This document shows, piece by piece, positions 19,008-28,097 of a DNA stretch of 64,000 bases (position 1 is the stretch's first letter; the number at the start of each line of letters is the position of its first letter). Both the position numbers and the translations under genes were made by a program. The notes beneath the pieces are model-generated. The model was not told the DNA's origin and did no database searches. It was given only the letters and a program-made list of their open reading frames with translations. The stretch covers positions 5,605,001 to 5,669,000 of the forward strand of contig NZ_CP071793.1 of NCBI RefSeq assembly GCF_017498545.1. Reading direction: 5' to 3'. This DNA is from Sulfidibacter corallicola (lineage in GTDB: Bacteria > Acidobacteriota > Holophagae > Acanthopleuribacterales > Acanthopleuribacteraceae).

Positions 19008-19448
19008 ATGAACACGAAGCCCACGGTCGTCATCGATACCCGTGAGCAGCTTCCTTATGCGTTCGCCGACGAGCGGTTTAATTCCGTTCGTCGGGCGCTT
19101 CCGGCCGGTGATTACTCACTTGCCGGACACGAAACGGCCGTCGCCGTGGAACGCAAGTCCCTGCCCGACTTGGTCGGCACGCTCATTCGCGGCCGGGACC
19201 GCTTTCGCCGGGAGCTGCACAAACTCCAAACCTACGAACGGGCCTGTGTCGTTGTCGAGGGTCATCTGCGCGATGTGCTCGACGGTAACTATCGGAGCAA
19301 GGTCCACCCCAACGCCATCCTCGGTTCCGTGATTGCGATCTGCGTGGATCACGACATCCCGATCTATTTCTGCTCCGACCGCGAAGCCGCTCGCCGGTTC
19401 ACCGAAACCTATCTACTTCGATTTTTCAAAAAGGTGTGTGCGACATGA
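19008..19448 (+). CDS. ERCC4-domain nuclease
   Basis: A 146-residue stand-alone XPF/ERCC4 nuclease domain. The catalytic motif is split as TVVIDTREQLPY, GDYSLAGHETAVAVERKSLPDL and RFRRELHKLQTYERACVVVEG, covering the D...ERK-x3-D core. No HhH or helicase domain is attached, so it probably acts on branched DNA with partners. It starts two bases after the SSB-like stop and overlaps the helicase start as ATGA, so the three genes are tightly coupled. Confidence 0.88.
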   Translation: MNTKPTVVIDTREQLPYAFADERFNSVRRALPAGDYSLAGHETAVAVERKSLPDLVGTLIRGRDRFRRELHKLQTYERACVVVEGHLRDVLDGNYRSKVHPNAILGSVIAICVDHDIPIYFCSDREAARRFTETYLLRFFKKVCAT

Positions 19449-21664
19449 ACAACCACGAAAACAGTACTTCCAAAACCCTGACTGGTGAAGTCTGCCGGAT
19501 CACCTATCAAAATGGACCCTTCATGATTGGGAAACTTCGAACGGAGTCAGGCGAAGTCAAGACATTCAAAGGGAACCTCTCGGCCCAGGTTGGCCAGCGC
19601 ATCACCTTGAAGGGGACTTGGAAACACCATTCCAAATTTGGTTGGCAGATGGATGTGGCTACTGTCCAGGTGTCCCTGGATCTTACACCCGAGGGTCTGT
19701 GCAACTACCTCGCCGGGAATCCAGCCTTTTCAGGTATTGGAACCGCGAAAGCTGCCGCGATCGCCGATGCCTTCGGTTCCGATTTTGAACGGGTTCTTTT
19801 CGAGGAGCCGGAGCGAATCAAGGAAGTGGCCCATGTCCCCATGGAAACGATCGAGAACATCCGGGCTGCTTGGCGCGGGAACCAGACCAACAACGAGGTG
19901 ATGGCGTACCTCTCGGCCTACGACCTGACCCACCACCAGGTCGCCACCTTGATCAGCACCTATGGGCACGATGTCGTTGGCATTTTGAAAACCAATCCCT
20001 ATCGAATCATTGAGGATGTCCCTGGTTTTGGATTCAAAAAAGCCGATGAGATTGCGTTGAAGGTAGGGGTCGCTCAGGATGCGGATTGCCGTATTGAAGC
20101 GGCCCTACGCCACAAGGTAAGGGAGGAGAAAGAAAACGCAGGTCATTGCTATGTCGACTGGGAAGCCCTTATTGAGAAGACCGAAAAGGACCTGGCTTTG
20201 GATGCCAACGATAGCGAGGAGCGAATTGATCGTTGCCTGACCGGCCTCGTCGAAAAGGGAAAACTTGTTCAATCGTCGGTCCACGGCCGTTTCGTGCTGT
20301 CGCATCCGCTCATTTATCAATATGAGACGGAGCTCCGGGACATGTTCCACGATGCCTGGAAAACCAACTGTCACTTCGAGTACGAGGACATTGCGTCCAT
20401 CATCACCGAGGCAGATACGGGCGAGCATCAATTGCTGGCCGGTCAGCGCCAGGCCGTCGAATATGCCTTGCGGCACCGAATCGCGCTCATGAGCGGCGGT
20501 GCCGGCAGTGGCAAAACGTTCACCATTCGAAAGGTCAAGGAGATCTACGAGGAACGCAGATTGGCGGTGACCCTTTGTGCGCCAACTGGGAAAGCCGCCA
20601 AACGAATGGAGCAGGTCACCGAGATGGATGCCTCCACCATTCACCGGTTGTTGGGGTACCAAGGGAAGCAATTCCGCCGCCTCGATAGAGATCCGATCGA
20701 TACCGACATCATCATCGTCGATGAATTTTCCATGGTCGACGTCGAATTAGCTTGGGCCCTGTTCCAGTGCATTGACCTGGAACGGACCACGGTGCTGTTG
20801 GTAGGCGATCATAACCAGATCGAACCGGTCGGGCCGGGAAACCCGTTGCGGGACCTGATCCGGTCCAAGGCCATCCCCACGGTCATTCTTGATGAAGTGG
20901 TCCGCCAAGCGGGAGAGCTGAAAGAGAACTGCATGGCCATCCTGAAAGGCCACGTCATGCCCACTCCCAAAGGGGACGGCAGGAAGCCTTGGTACTCGGT
21001 AGAGAACTTCAAGCAGGTCACGATGGTCCAAGAATTCCTGGTGTCCCTCTACGAAGGCCGGCTGGAGCGTGGTCTTGGCTTGGACCCGGTAAAGGATGCC
21101 CAGATCCTCACCCCGCAGAGGAAAGGGCCTTTGGGGACCATTGCCCTCAACAAACTGATCCAATCGGCGGTGCAGAAACACCACTATGGAGTGATCGTCC
21201 CCCGCGTCGGCGAAAAACAGAAACCGAAGTTCTACAGACACGACAAGGTGATCCAGACGCGCAACAACTATGACTTGGGCGTCATGAACGGCGCGGTCGG
21301 TACTGTTTTGGAAGTGGCTTCAAACGGGGTTGTGACAGTCGTGTTCGAGGATCAGACGGTATCCATCGCAGGGAAGGATTTGATAAATCTCGAACTGGCC
21401 TATGTCCTGACGGTCCACAAGGCCCAGGGGTCCGAGTACCCCTGCGCCATTGTCGTCGCCCACGAAACCCACCAGTTCTTCAACAACCAAAACCTGCTGT
21501 ACACGGCTGTCACCCGTGCCAGGAAGACCGTCATGCTGGTCGGCGACGGCTGGGGCGCCAAAGGTGCGGCCCAGAAACGAAACGTCAACAAACGACAAAC
21601 CCTTTTGGGCACCCTGCTGGCCGGAGAGCCCGTTGATTTGAAAGGAACCGCACATGCCTCGTGA
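19445..21664 (+). CDS. RecD2-like superfamily 1B helicase
   Basis: A 739-residue helicase with the RecD2 plan: an N-terminal OB-like region (about residues 10-80), helix-hairpin-helix repeats around NPAFSGIGTAKAAAIADAFG and NPYRIIEDVPGFGFKKADEIA, then the motor. Walker A GGAGSGKT lies near residue 350, Walker B DIIIVDEFSMVD near 423, and the C-terminal motif VLTVHKAQGSEYP near 654 with YTAVTRAR. RecD2-type proteins unwind 5' to 3'. The ATG at 19445 overlaps the previous stop. Confidence 0.9.
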   Translation: MNNHENSTSKTLTGEVCRITYQNGPFMIGKLRTESGEVKTFKGNLSAQVGQRITLKGTWKHHSKFGWQMDVATVQVSLDLTPEGLCNYLAGNPAFSGIGTAKAAAIADAFGSDFERVLFEEPERIKEVAHVPMETIENIRAAWRGNQTNNEVMAYLSAYDLTHHQVATLISTYGHDVVGILKTNPYRIIEDVPGFGFKKADEIALKVGVAQDADCRIEAALRHKVREEKENAGHCYVDWEALIEKTEKDLALDANDSEERIDRCLTGLVEKGKLVQSSVHGRFVLSHPLIYQYETELRDMFHDAWKTNCHFEYEDIASIITEADTGEHQLLAGQRQAVEYALRHRIALMSGGAGSGKTFTIRKVKEIYEERRLAVTLCAPTGKAAKRMEQVTEMDASTIHRLLGYQGKQFRRLDRDPIDTDIIIVDEFSMVDVELAWALFQCIDLERTTVLLVGDHNQIEPVGPGNPLRDLIRSKAIPTVILDEVVRQAGELKENCMAILKGHVMPTPKGDGRKPWYSVENFKQVTMVQEFLVSLYEGRLERGLGLDPVKDAQILTPQRKGPLGTIALNKLIQSAVQKHHYGVIVPRVGEKQKPKFYRHDKVIQTRNNYDLGVMNGAVGTVLEVASNGVVTVVFEDQTVSIAGKDLINLELAYVLTVHKAQGSEYPCAIVVAHETHQFFNNQNLLYTAVTRARKTVMLVGDGWGAKGAAQKRNVNKRQTLLGTLLAGEPVDLKGTAHAS

Positions 21665-24600
21665 TCCCCAAGTGACGCAGTACTATAAAACGTTGACCGC
21701 CGTGCCCATTTCGGACGTGGCCCGGGATCTTCTCGGCTCCCGGATCACGGAGGCGTCGGCTCACAGGCTTGAATGTGATTGCCCGCATCACCAAAGCACA
21801 TCCAAGCGAAGCTTGCACGTGTTCCTGGATACCAACTCCTGGCGGTGCTGGGGCTGTCAGGTCGGCGGGGACGTGCTTCACCTGGTCGAGTTCATCCAGT
21901 CAGGCCAATGCACCACCAAGATGCGTGGGTCCATGACGGAATCGCACAAGGCCGCGCGGGACTACCTGGCCAGCCGGTGCGGCTTGAAACCTTTGGGTGC
22001 GCATCGCAAATCCGAGGCCGAAATCAAAGCCATGGAGGAAGCATACTTCCATAAGGAGCAATGCTTGACCGCTTTGGCCGCCATTGCCGAGCTGTTCCAC
22101 AGGCGATTGCTCGAAAACGCTCGGGCACTGGGTTGGATCCGCGAGAATTATGGCCTCACCATGGAAACAATCACCGATCTGAAAATCGGCATTGCCAACC
22201 TCTCCAGCCAGGAGACCATCGAGCAACTTCACACAGAATTCGGCATCGAACGCCGCGACGCGATTCGGACCGGCGCGTTCTGGCTGACCGAAAACAAAAT
22301 GGCGAAGTCCCTGCTCAAGGATCGAGTCACCTTTCCCTATTGGCGCGGCGGCCGGATCGTCTCCATGATTGGACGGAAGACGCCCTGGTCAAAAAAGGAC
22401 ACCATGGGCAAGTACCTGAAACTGCTGGTTCATGATCCCAAAAAGCGTCCCTACGTCGATCCCTGCATGGACAACAGCACCTTTTACAATGAGGACTGCC
22501 TGCTTCGCAAACCGGAGCAGGTGCTCATCACCGAGGGCGTGACCGATTGCATCGCGGCCATGCAGCAGGGTCTCGCCGTGATCTCGCCTGTCACAGTCGG
22601 GTTCCCAAAAAGGGATGTAGCCCGCCTGGCCGAAGCACTTGCGCACGTCAAGCACGTATTCATCTGCCAGGATAACGAATTGAGCCGGGTCGGGCTGAGC
22701 GGTGCGATCATGACGGCGACACTGTTGGAGGAGAAGCACATCGACGCGCGGATTGTCACGCTTCCGTTGGGTCGCAAACAACGAGACGCCCGCGATCAAC
22801 TTCTCAAGGATTTCGGGATCGGGCCGGACTCGGATCCGAGGAACCTGAAAGCGTCACTGAGGGATCCGAGCGAGGAGGACCTGGCCACTGTCAAACGCTT
22901 GATTGCCGACGCCAAGATTGATCTCAACGGCTATTTCACCTTGGGTTACACCGCCGAGGAATTTCAAGAGCTGCTCGCGGAGGCGAAGTCACCCATCGAG
23001 ATCAAAATTGCCCAACTCGATATCACGCTGGACGACAAGCAAAGGTTCAAGCAGCGCCAGCCGCTCATGGTGGAGATTGCCAAGTTGCCGGAATACCTCA
23101 AGGAAAAATGCTTGAAGCTCATCCAGCAACGATACGGGAAGAAGGCGATCACCCTGAAGGCACTTCGAAGCGAGCTTCGGGCCGGGAGCAAAGCCGCGAA
23201 AGCCGAAAAAAAATCCGGGGACCAGCGCCAACAGTTGGCGACCCAGCTTCAGGCCGTCAAAGAGGGGTCCTGCCAAGAGGCGATGCTCAAATATCGGTTG
23301 GCGGCTGATGATCCTTCCAGGGTCACAAATGAAGAACTGGGCCAGGTCGTGTACCAGTGGTTCAAAGAAAACGGTGCGAAGTTTTTCTACACCCAGCATG
23401 AGGAACCGTTCGTGTATTTCCAAAACGAAATCCTGGAGTCGGGTAGCCGGAATGTCGGGAGGCGACGCTCGTACCTATCCGTATTTCAAAAGCACACGGG
23501 GCTTACAAAGGAGTCTTCGTCAGGCCGGGTCATCCTCGAAACCCTGCGGAACCTTGCGCGGGAGGAGGGTGTCCAAGTCGCCAACCTAGCCTGGATTTAC
23601 TCCCAGACGGACACATTCACCGTGTATTTCAACTTGAATAACGACGCCAATGAAATCGCCTGCATCTCACCTGATGGCGTGAGGCTTCTCAAGAATGGCG
23701 ACAACCCAAAAGGGATCGTGCTTCGTGAATCGGATAAGATGCGGCCGATCCAGTTTATCCCCGATGCCGACCCCGTTGAGGCAGCGAAGCTGGTCGACAG
23801 GATCATCATGCAAAACATGACCTGTGCTGCGCATGACCGAAAGTTCGTCATGGCCTGGCTTTCTTGTTTTCTTCTCATCGATTTCGCCGGGACGCGACCC
23901 ATGACCCGTTTTGAAGGTAAGCAAGGCTCGGGCAAATCGGCAGCCGGAAAAATGATCACGACGCTCATCTATGGTGACCCTCAGTTGCGCACAAGCACCA
24001 CCCCCGCTGATTATGCCGATGCCGCGAGGAATCCGCTATGCGCCCTGGACAATGTGGAAGTGAAGAACGTCGACACTGAGAAAAACCAGTTTTTTCTTCT
24101 CGCGACGACCCAGGCCGTTCGGGAGAAGATCGCCATCGGGACCAATTCCGATGTGGTCAAGACACCGACCAAGTGCCTAATCAACACGACGGGAATCGAA
24201 CCCCTGGGTGCGGAACTCGGCGAAATCCAGACCCGGCTCTTCACCATCGAGTTCGATGAAGCGCATGGCCGATCCGGGTTCATCGAGTTTTCCGTGCTCA
24301 ATGAAATCCGAAAGCACCGAGACTACATCTTGTCAGCCTTGATGATTCGGACGGCCGGGGTTTTGGCCTTGATCAAAGCAGGCTGGCACCAAGCCGCCGT
24401 GGAATTGCTGGAGAACCGGTTGGGTAACCACAACAAGAAGCGATGCCATGACTACCTTAGCTTGATGTACCTGATGATCATCTGCATCGAGGAGCCGGAA
24501 GAAATCGTCGCCGCCCTCCAAACCCTGCGGGAATCTTTCTCCTTCATGATCGAGCGATTGAATGAAGTCACCGAGGAAACGGAGGCGGATGGGAACCAAA

Positions 24601-25028
24601 TCGCACTCGGCCTGTCGATCCTATTTCAGGCATACCGGAAAGCCCTGGAGGCTGACGAGGCGAGGCAGACCAAAGACTCCTCGGCTAGTTTTGGAGAGCG
24701 ATACCTTATCTCCTTCCATTCGCCTTTTCGGATCAAAAAGGTCTTGGCCAAGGAACTCCTGGTCAGCCTTCAGCGCGTGTTCAAGGATTTCACCGGAAAA
24801 CCATTTGGTATCCAGAACGCGCGACAGTTGGGCCACCGATTATTGAATGACCGGAAAGCCATCGAAGCAGCCGGGTTTCAACTTGAAAGAGTAAAAGGTA
24901 GCGGGAACCGGTATCGGTACACGATCGAGCAGGTCGCTTTTGATGAAGAGATGGACGCCGTGGAGGAGGCCGCAGAAAATCCCGAGCGCCAAAGTAATGA
25001 AGCCCTTGTGGTTGCCATGACCCGTTGA
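21654..25028 (+). CDS. Phage primase-helicase
   Basis: A 1124-residue multidomain replication protein. A CHC2-type zinc finger lies at about residues 38-70 (CDCPHH...WRCWGCQVGG). A TOPRIM-like region follows with EQVLITEGVTDCIAAM (about 288-303) and HVFICQDNELSRVG. The C-terminal half has RFEGKQGSGKSAAGK (Walker A near 755), then CALDNVEV and TKCLINTTGIEP, which fits an SF3/AAA-type helicase. It overlaps the helicase gene by 11 bp and ends the early operon. It probably primes and drives replication of the element. Confidence 0.82.
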   Translation: MPRDPQVTQYYKTLTAVPISDVARDLLGSRITEASAHRLECDCPHHQSTSKRSLHVFLDTNSWRCWGCQVGGDVLHLVEFIQSGQCTTKMRGSMTESHKAARDYLASRCGLKPLGAHRKSEAEIKAMEEAYFHKEQCLTALAAIAELFHRRLLENARALGWIRENYGLTMETITDLKIGIANLSSQETIEQLHTEFGIERRDAIRTGAFWLTENKMAKSLLKDRVTFPYWRGGRIVSMIGRKTPWSKKDTMGKYLKLLVHDPKKRPYVDPCMDNSTFYNEDCLLRKPEQVLITEGVTDCIAAMQQGLAVISPVTVGFPKRDVARLAEALAHVKHVFICQDNELSRVGLSGAIMTATLLEEKHIDARIVTLPLGRKQRDARDQLLKDFGIGPDSDPRNLKASLRDPSEEDLATVKRLIADAKIDLNGYFTLGYTAEEFQELLAEAKSPIEIKIAQLDITLDDKQRFKQRQPLMVEIAKLPEYLKEKCLKLIQQRYGKKAITLKALRSELRAGSKAAKAEKKSGDQRQQLATQLQAVKEGSCQEAMLKYRLAADDPSRVTNEELGQVVYQWFKENGAKFFYTQHEEPFVYFQNEILESGSRNVGRRRSYLSVFQKHTGLTKESSSGRVILETLRNLAREEGVQVANLAWIYSQTDTFTVYFNLNNDANEIACISPDGVRLLKNGDNPKGIVLRESDKMRPIQFIPDADPVEAAKLVDRIIMQNMTCAAHDRKFVMAWLSCFLLIDFAGTRPMTRFEGKQGSGKSAAGKMITTLIYGDPQLRTSTTPADYADAARNPLCALDNVEVKNVDTEKNQFFLLATTQAVREKIAIGTNSDVVKTPTKCLINTTGIEPLGAELGEIQTRLFTIEFDEAHGRSGFIEFSVLNEIRKHRDYILSALMIRTAGVLALIKAGWHQAAVELLENRLGNHNKKRCHDYLSLMYLMIICIEEPEEIVAALQTLRESFSFMIERLNEVTEETEADGNQIALGLSILFQAYRKALEADEARQTKDSSASFGERYLISFHSPFRIKKVLAKELLVSLQRVFKDFTGKPFGIQNARQLGHRLLNDRKAIEAAGFQLERVKGSGNRYRYTIEQVAFDEEMDAVEEAAENPERQSNEALVVAMTR

Positions 25029-25103
25029 GCTAACCCGCAAGTCGAGCCCGCTGGCCGCACCCTTTGCCAAAAATGGCGATGGGCGCGGCCTATTTTGGGT
25101 ACC

Positions 25104-25123
25104 AGCCCTCACAAGGAAGGGCT
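25104..25123. terminator. Putative terminator between convergent genes
   Basis: AGCCCT pairs with AGGGCT across a short loop, with partial outward extension, between the primase-helicase stop and the convergent minus-strand gene. There is no U-run, so the assignment is tentative. Confidence 0.35.
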
Positions 25124-25134
25124 CTGGGTGAGGC

Positions 25135-25965
25135 TCAATCCTTCGGTTTTTGGAAGCGGAGGATCGAATTGGCTGGCGCCGGTTTGATGATCTCGATGTG
25201 GTCCGCTCGCACCTGGCCGATTTGGTCAGCGTCCTTCACAAAACAAATCAGGCCATAGCCATCGCCGAATGGGAACTTGAAGGTTCCCCGATTCTGCCAA
25301 AGCGAACCTTCTGTCCAGCCCTTTGCCAAGGCTTTCGCCTGAATCGCAGCCACCTTTTCCCGTGCCGACTCGGCAACGGGCGTCCAAAACGACCAAGAGT
25401 CATCGGCGGCTTTTTCGGGAAACAGGTAGGCTTGCTTGCGCCGGTCCTCCTCGGCGCGGTCTCGGTCCTCCGGTGCTGGTTCGAACCCCAGGCGAATCAA
25501 TGGCTCCATCGATGGAGGCTTGTAAAGGCGGGCACGAAGCGCGAACGCCTTGCGGGCTTTGTCGATCGAGTCTTCGTCGAATGTCACCAAGGCCCAGGCG
25601 TAGATTTCTTGAAAGCGCTGCGACACCTGATCGAAAAGCGCTTGCGGCATCTTACCCGTGTGGTGAGCCCACTGGACCTTTTCCATTTGTTGCCACAGCC
25701 AGGCGAAATAGATTGGGTCCAGCCGACGATAACAGGTGCCGTTCACACCAAGGTCCCCAGCGAGGCCAGTCGGCCGATCGGTTCGCCAGTAAGTACAATC
25801 CGTGGCCACGTACAGCGCCTCATCATCGCAGGACGGACGCTGGTGGGCTTGCCGGTCGTCGCAGGCTTGGCGGACGGCGACGGTATCTTCCTGCGCGGCC
25901 GCTTCCTTGGCTTGGTTGGCGAGGTAGGCTTGGTGGGTGCGGTCCAGCATCTCAAGGGTGATCAT
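25135..25965 (-). CDS. Unknown phage protein, only minus-strand gene with the phage promoter
   Basis: A 276-residue protein with no family that I recognise. It is rich in acidic and aromatic residues. The N-terminal half is likely helical (RTHQAYLANQAKEAAAQEDTVAV); the middle has WLWQQMEKVQWAHHTGKMP. The C-terminus contains WTEGSLWQNRGTFKFPFGDGYGLICFV. ATG at 25965 follows GGTAGGTG, about 105 bp after promoter copy 6, which is also on the minus strand. It is convergent with the replication operon. Confidence 0.7.
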   Translation of the reverse strand: MITLEMLDRTHQAYLANQAKEAAAQEDTVAVRQACDDRQAHQRPSCDDEALYVATDCTYWRTDRPTGLAGDLGVNGTCYRRLDPIYFAWLWQQMEKVQWAHHTGKMPQALFDQVSQRFQEIYAWALVTFDEDSIDKARKAFALRARLYKPPSMEPLIRLGFEPAPEDRDRAEEDRRKQAYLFPEKAADDSWSFWTPVAESAREKVAAIQAKALAKGWTEGSLWQNRGTFKFPFGDGYGLICFVKDADQIGQVRADHIEIIKPAPANSILRFQKPKD

Positions 25966-26061
25966 GGTTCACCTACCTGAAACCGGCTGTTCAGCGTGTT
26001 CCCGGAGTGAGGGGCCGTCTGGGATGATGGGTCCATTCTGTGTGTCTCCTTTGGGAATTGG

Positions 26062-26102
26062 GGTTGGAGACTAACTACAAAAATGAACCCTGAATCGGGT
26101 CA
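26062..26102 (-). promoter_or_regulatory. Phage bipartite promoter element, copy 6 (minus strand)
   Basis: Read on the minus strand: TGACCCGATT (26102-26093), 12 bp, TTGTAGTTAGT (26080-26070), then CTCCAACC. It is the only copy on the minus strand. TCTCC can pair with GGAGA of the leader (plus-strand 26045-26049). Confidence 0.75.
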
Positions 26103-26709
26103 AAGGAGATCGTTTTCGTCGTTTTGTGGACCCGCCCCGTCATGGCTCGCCAGTGCCCATCAAACAGGTCAGCCTGGGCGTGATCCGTTCAGAATGGTCA
26201 CGCCAAGCTGGCCGTGGGGCCGGTCCTCGTTAGAAAACGGGGCAATGTGAGAAGCGCGGAGGCAGGATCAATGGGCATTGCGCCAAATGGGTGCGATCTG
26301 GAATGAACAACCCGAAGAGTTCGGTCATGCTTAACATGCTTGCTTTGTAATGCTGAAAGAGGAAGGTGTTAGTTGTTGGTTTCATTCTCGGAAATATGCA
26401 CCCCTTTTATTTTGCATTTTTGCGTTTTTTCTTTTTTGGGCCTTCTCGACCTGCTGCCTACCTGGTCACCAGAGGCGTCCTTTTCAGCATTTATTTAGGA
26501 GCATTTTTCCGCCTTACTACTAACTAAACTAACTATTTTAATATAAATATATATAATACAACAGTTTAGGTCTGGTGGTTGCGCCGGTGGTCCTGGTGGT
26601 AGTTCTTCAGGAACAACTCGCCAGGGGGTCTGGGATCTTCGGTTAAGGGTTAAACTAAGTTGTTGAATTCATTAATCTTAACCAGTGTAGCTTTTGAGTT
26701 GTCACGGAT
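26103..26709. other. Gene-free region with AT-rich island
   Basis: No credible gene. From about 26340 to 26570 the sequence becomes AT-rich and pyrimidine-rich on one strand, ending in a run of A/T (around 26519-26565) with CTAACTAAACTAACT and alternating TATA. It is next to the primase-helicase, so a replication origin or unwinding element is possible. No DnaA-like iteron is evident. Confidence 0.4.
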
Positions 26710-27084
26710 TCAGTGAACTGGCGCTGGCTCGCCCCCTTGACCAACGACCTGTGCTCGGACGTTCTGAACGGCGACAGCAACTGTTTGAAGCCAAGCAGGA
26801 TCCTGGGACCGATTCCGGCTCCTTCCAAGTGCGCCCTCAACCGGTTCAGATTTTTCGGCCTGATGTCCTGTCAGAGTGATGAAAGTGGCCACCCCCGATT
26901 CATAGAGCCCTGCTTTCGGGCATCCCTGCGCCAACGCCAGGTCCGCAATCACTTCGACTGTTTTCCGAGCTAGCTCCGATCGGCTTCCAAAAGAAAAGGC
27001 ACCATCGTCGGCCTGGTCACTGGCCGGGAAACCATTCAGCAGGTTACGACGCGTTTCTTCGGCTATCGCCAGGAACTCGGACAC
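26710..27084 (-). CDS. Unknown small protein (uncertain)
   Basis: A 124-residue open frame on the minus strand starting at a GTG, with plausible codon use (SEFLAIAEETRRNLLNGF, ARKTVEVIADLALAQ). I do not recognise a family, and the ribosome site is weak. It lies next to the AT-rich island and shares strand with the gene driven by promoter copy 6, but is upstream of that promoter. It may be a decayed gene. Confidence 0.35.
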   Translation of the reverse strand: MSEFLAIAEETRRNLLNGFPASDQADDGAFSFGSRSELARKTVEVIADLALAQGCPKAGLYESGVATFITLTGHQAEKSEPVEGALGRSRNRSQDPAWLQTVAVAVQNVRAQVVGQGGEPAPVH

Positions 27085-27453
27085 CGGCTCGGAGCCTTCA
27101 GTGATGCACGGATCCTCGCTTGGCGGCCTGAATGCCGGTTCCGCGGTTTAGTGGTCCTGGCAGTTTGTCGAGATTCTGTTTGCCGTACCCTTGTCAAGCC
27201 CATCTGATGGCACAGCCTGGCGAATTACATGGGGCCCGGTTTCCGAAAACTACAGCTTTCGCCAGTGCTCTCCTCGGATTCCCCGAGCCGCCCATGGGCC
27301 AACGAAAGAAAACATCCCGCAGGAGCACAACGACACCCAGGACTCCTGTCGGCTTCGTTGGCGGCGTTCTTTGACGGAGCCTGATCTTGACGGTTGCGAT
27401 CAGCTCGCTCCGATCGTTGGCGGGAAGGCTGTCGACCATTCTTCAAATACGGG
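27085..27453. other. Non-coding region before promoter copy 7
   Basis: About 370 bp in which the open frames on both strands look like chance frames. I see no repeat or strong hairpin. It could contain the 5' control region of the uncertain minus-strand gene. Confidence 0.35.
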
Positions 27454-27494
27454 TGACCCGATCCGCATTTGAAATCTGTAGTTAGTCCTCAACC
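27454..27494 (+). promoter_or_regulatory. Phage bipartite promoter element, copy 7
   Basis: TGACCCGATC (27454-27463), 12 bp, CTGTAGTTAGT (27476-27486), then CCTCAACC. It leads into a structured leader of about 170 nt before the next convincing start codon. Confidence 0.75.
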
Positions 27495-27598
27495 GGGCAA
27501 CTTGCTTCCCGGTAACCATCGGATCGGCTACCGGGCCACGTGCTGGAAGTCGATCACCGGAACCGGCACCGATTGGTGTCGTGAAGACCAGCACGTGG
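27492..27598 (+). ncRNA. Structured leader downstream of promoter copy 7
   Basis: Two perfect stems follow the promoter: ACCGGG (27492-27497) with CCCGGT (27508-27513), and CCACGTGCTGG (27536-27546) with CCAGCACGTGG (27588-27598). The loop of the second contains CCGGAACCGG and CACC...GGTG, which may form further stems. It could be a small RNA or a leader controlling the genes that follow. A 16-codon frame (27618-27668) overlaps the next start. Confidence 0.4.
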
Positions 27599-27660
27599 AA
27601 GGAAAAAGGAAATATGTATGACCACGTTCAAAATTCTCAAAGCACCGAGACTTGAGACAC

Positions 27661-27996
27661 ATGAGTAGGAGTGCGGATTTGACTGAACAGGTAACTTCGA
27701 GAAGGCAAGGCGGCCCTGATTCGGCATTGACTGACGTGGAGCTGGGCATGATGCAGACCTTGGACCGGGCCAGTATTGCCACCGAGGCCATCGTGACGAC
27801 CTTGATGATCCTGGCGGACGAAGGTTCGGACCAGGATGTAATGTTGCGGATCCTGGCGGATGCCGCATCGGCGAACAAGGCGATTGTGGGTGCGATTTCG
27901 GCTGTGAATGAGACTGAAAGGAAAGGGGTTGGTGAGGAACGAAAGGCATCGAGAACGGGGCGTCATGGATCGGCTTCGGAGTTCATCGGGCTTTGA
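27661..27996 (+). CDS. Unknown small phage protein upstream of terminase
   Basis: A 111-residue helical protein (SALTDVELGMMQTLDRASIATEAIVTTLMILADE and VMLRILADAASANKAIVGAISAVNE). I recognise no family. ATG at 27661 is inside the transcript from promoter copy 7. It precedes the small-terminase candidate on the same strand, so a role in packaging control is possible but not shown. Confidence 0.55.
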   Translation: MSRSADLTEQVTSRRQGGPDSALTDVELGMMQTLDRASIATEAIVTTLMILADEGSDQDVMLRILADAASANKAIVGAISAVNETERKGVGEERKASRTGRHGSASEFIGL

Positions 27997-28097
27997 TAAG
28001 TTCTGTTTATGGCGATCGTTGAAGGAGAAAACAAAATTAATGCAGTTTTTTGCCCCCTTTCAGTTCAACGGGTTCAAATTAATCGGAGGTAGCAATT

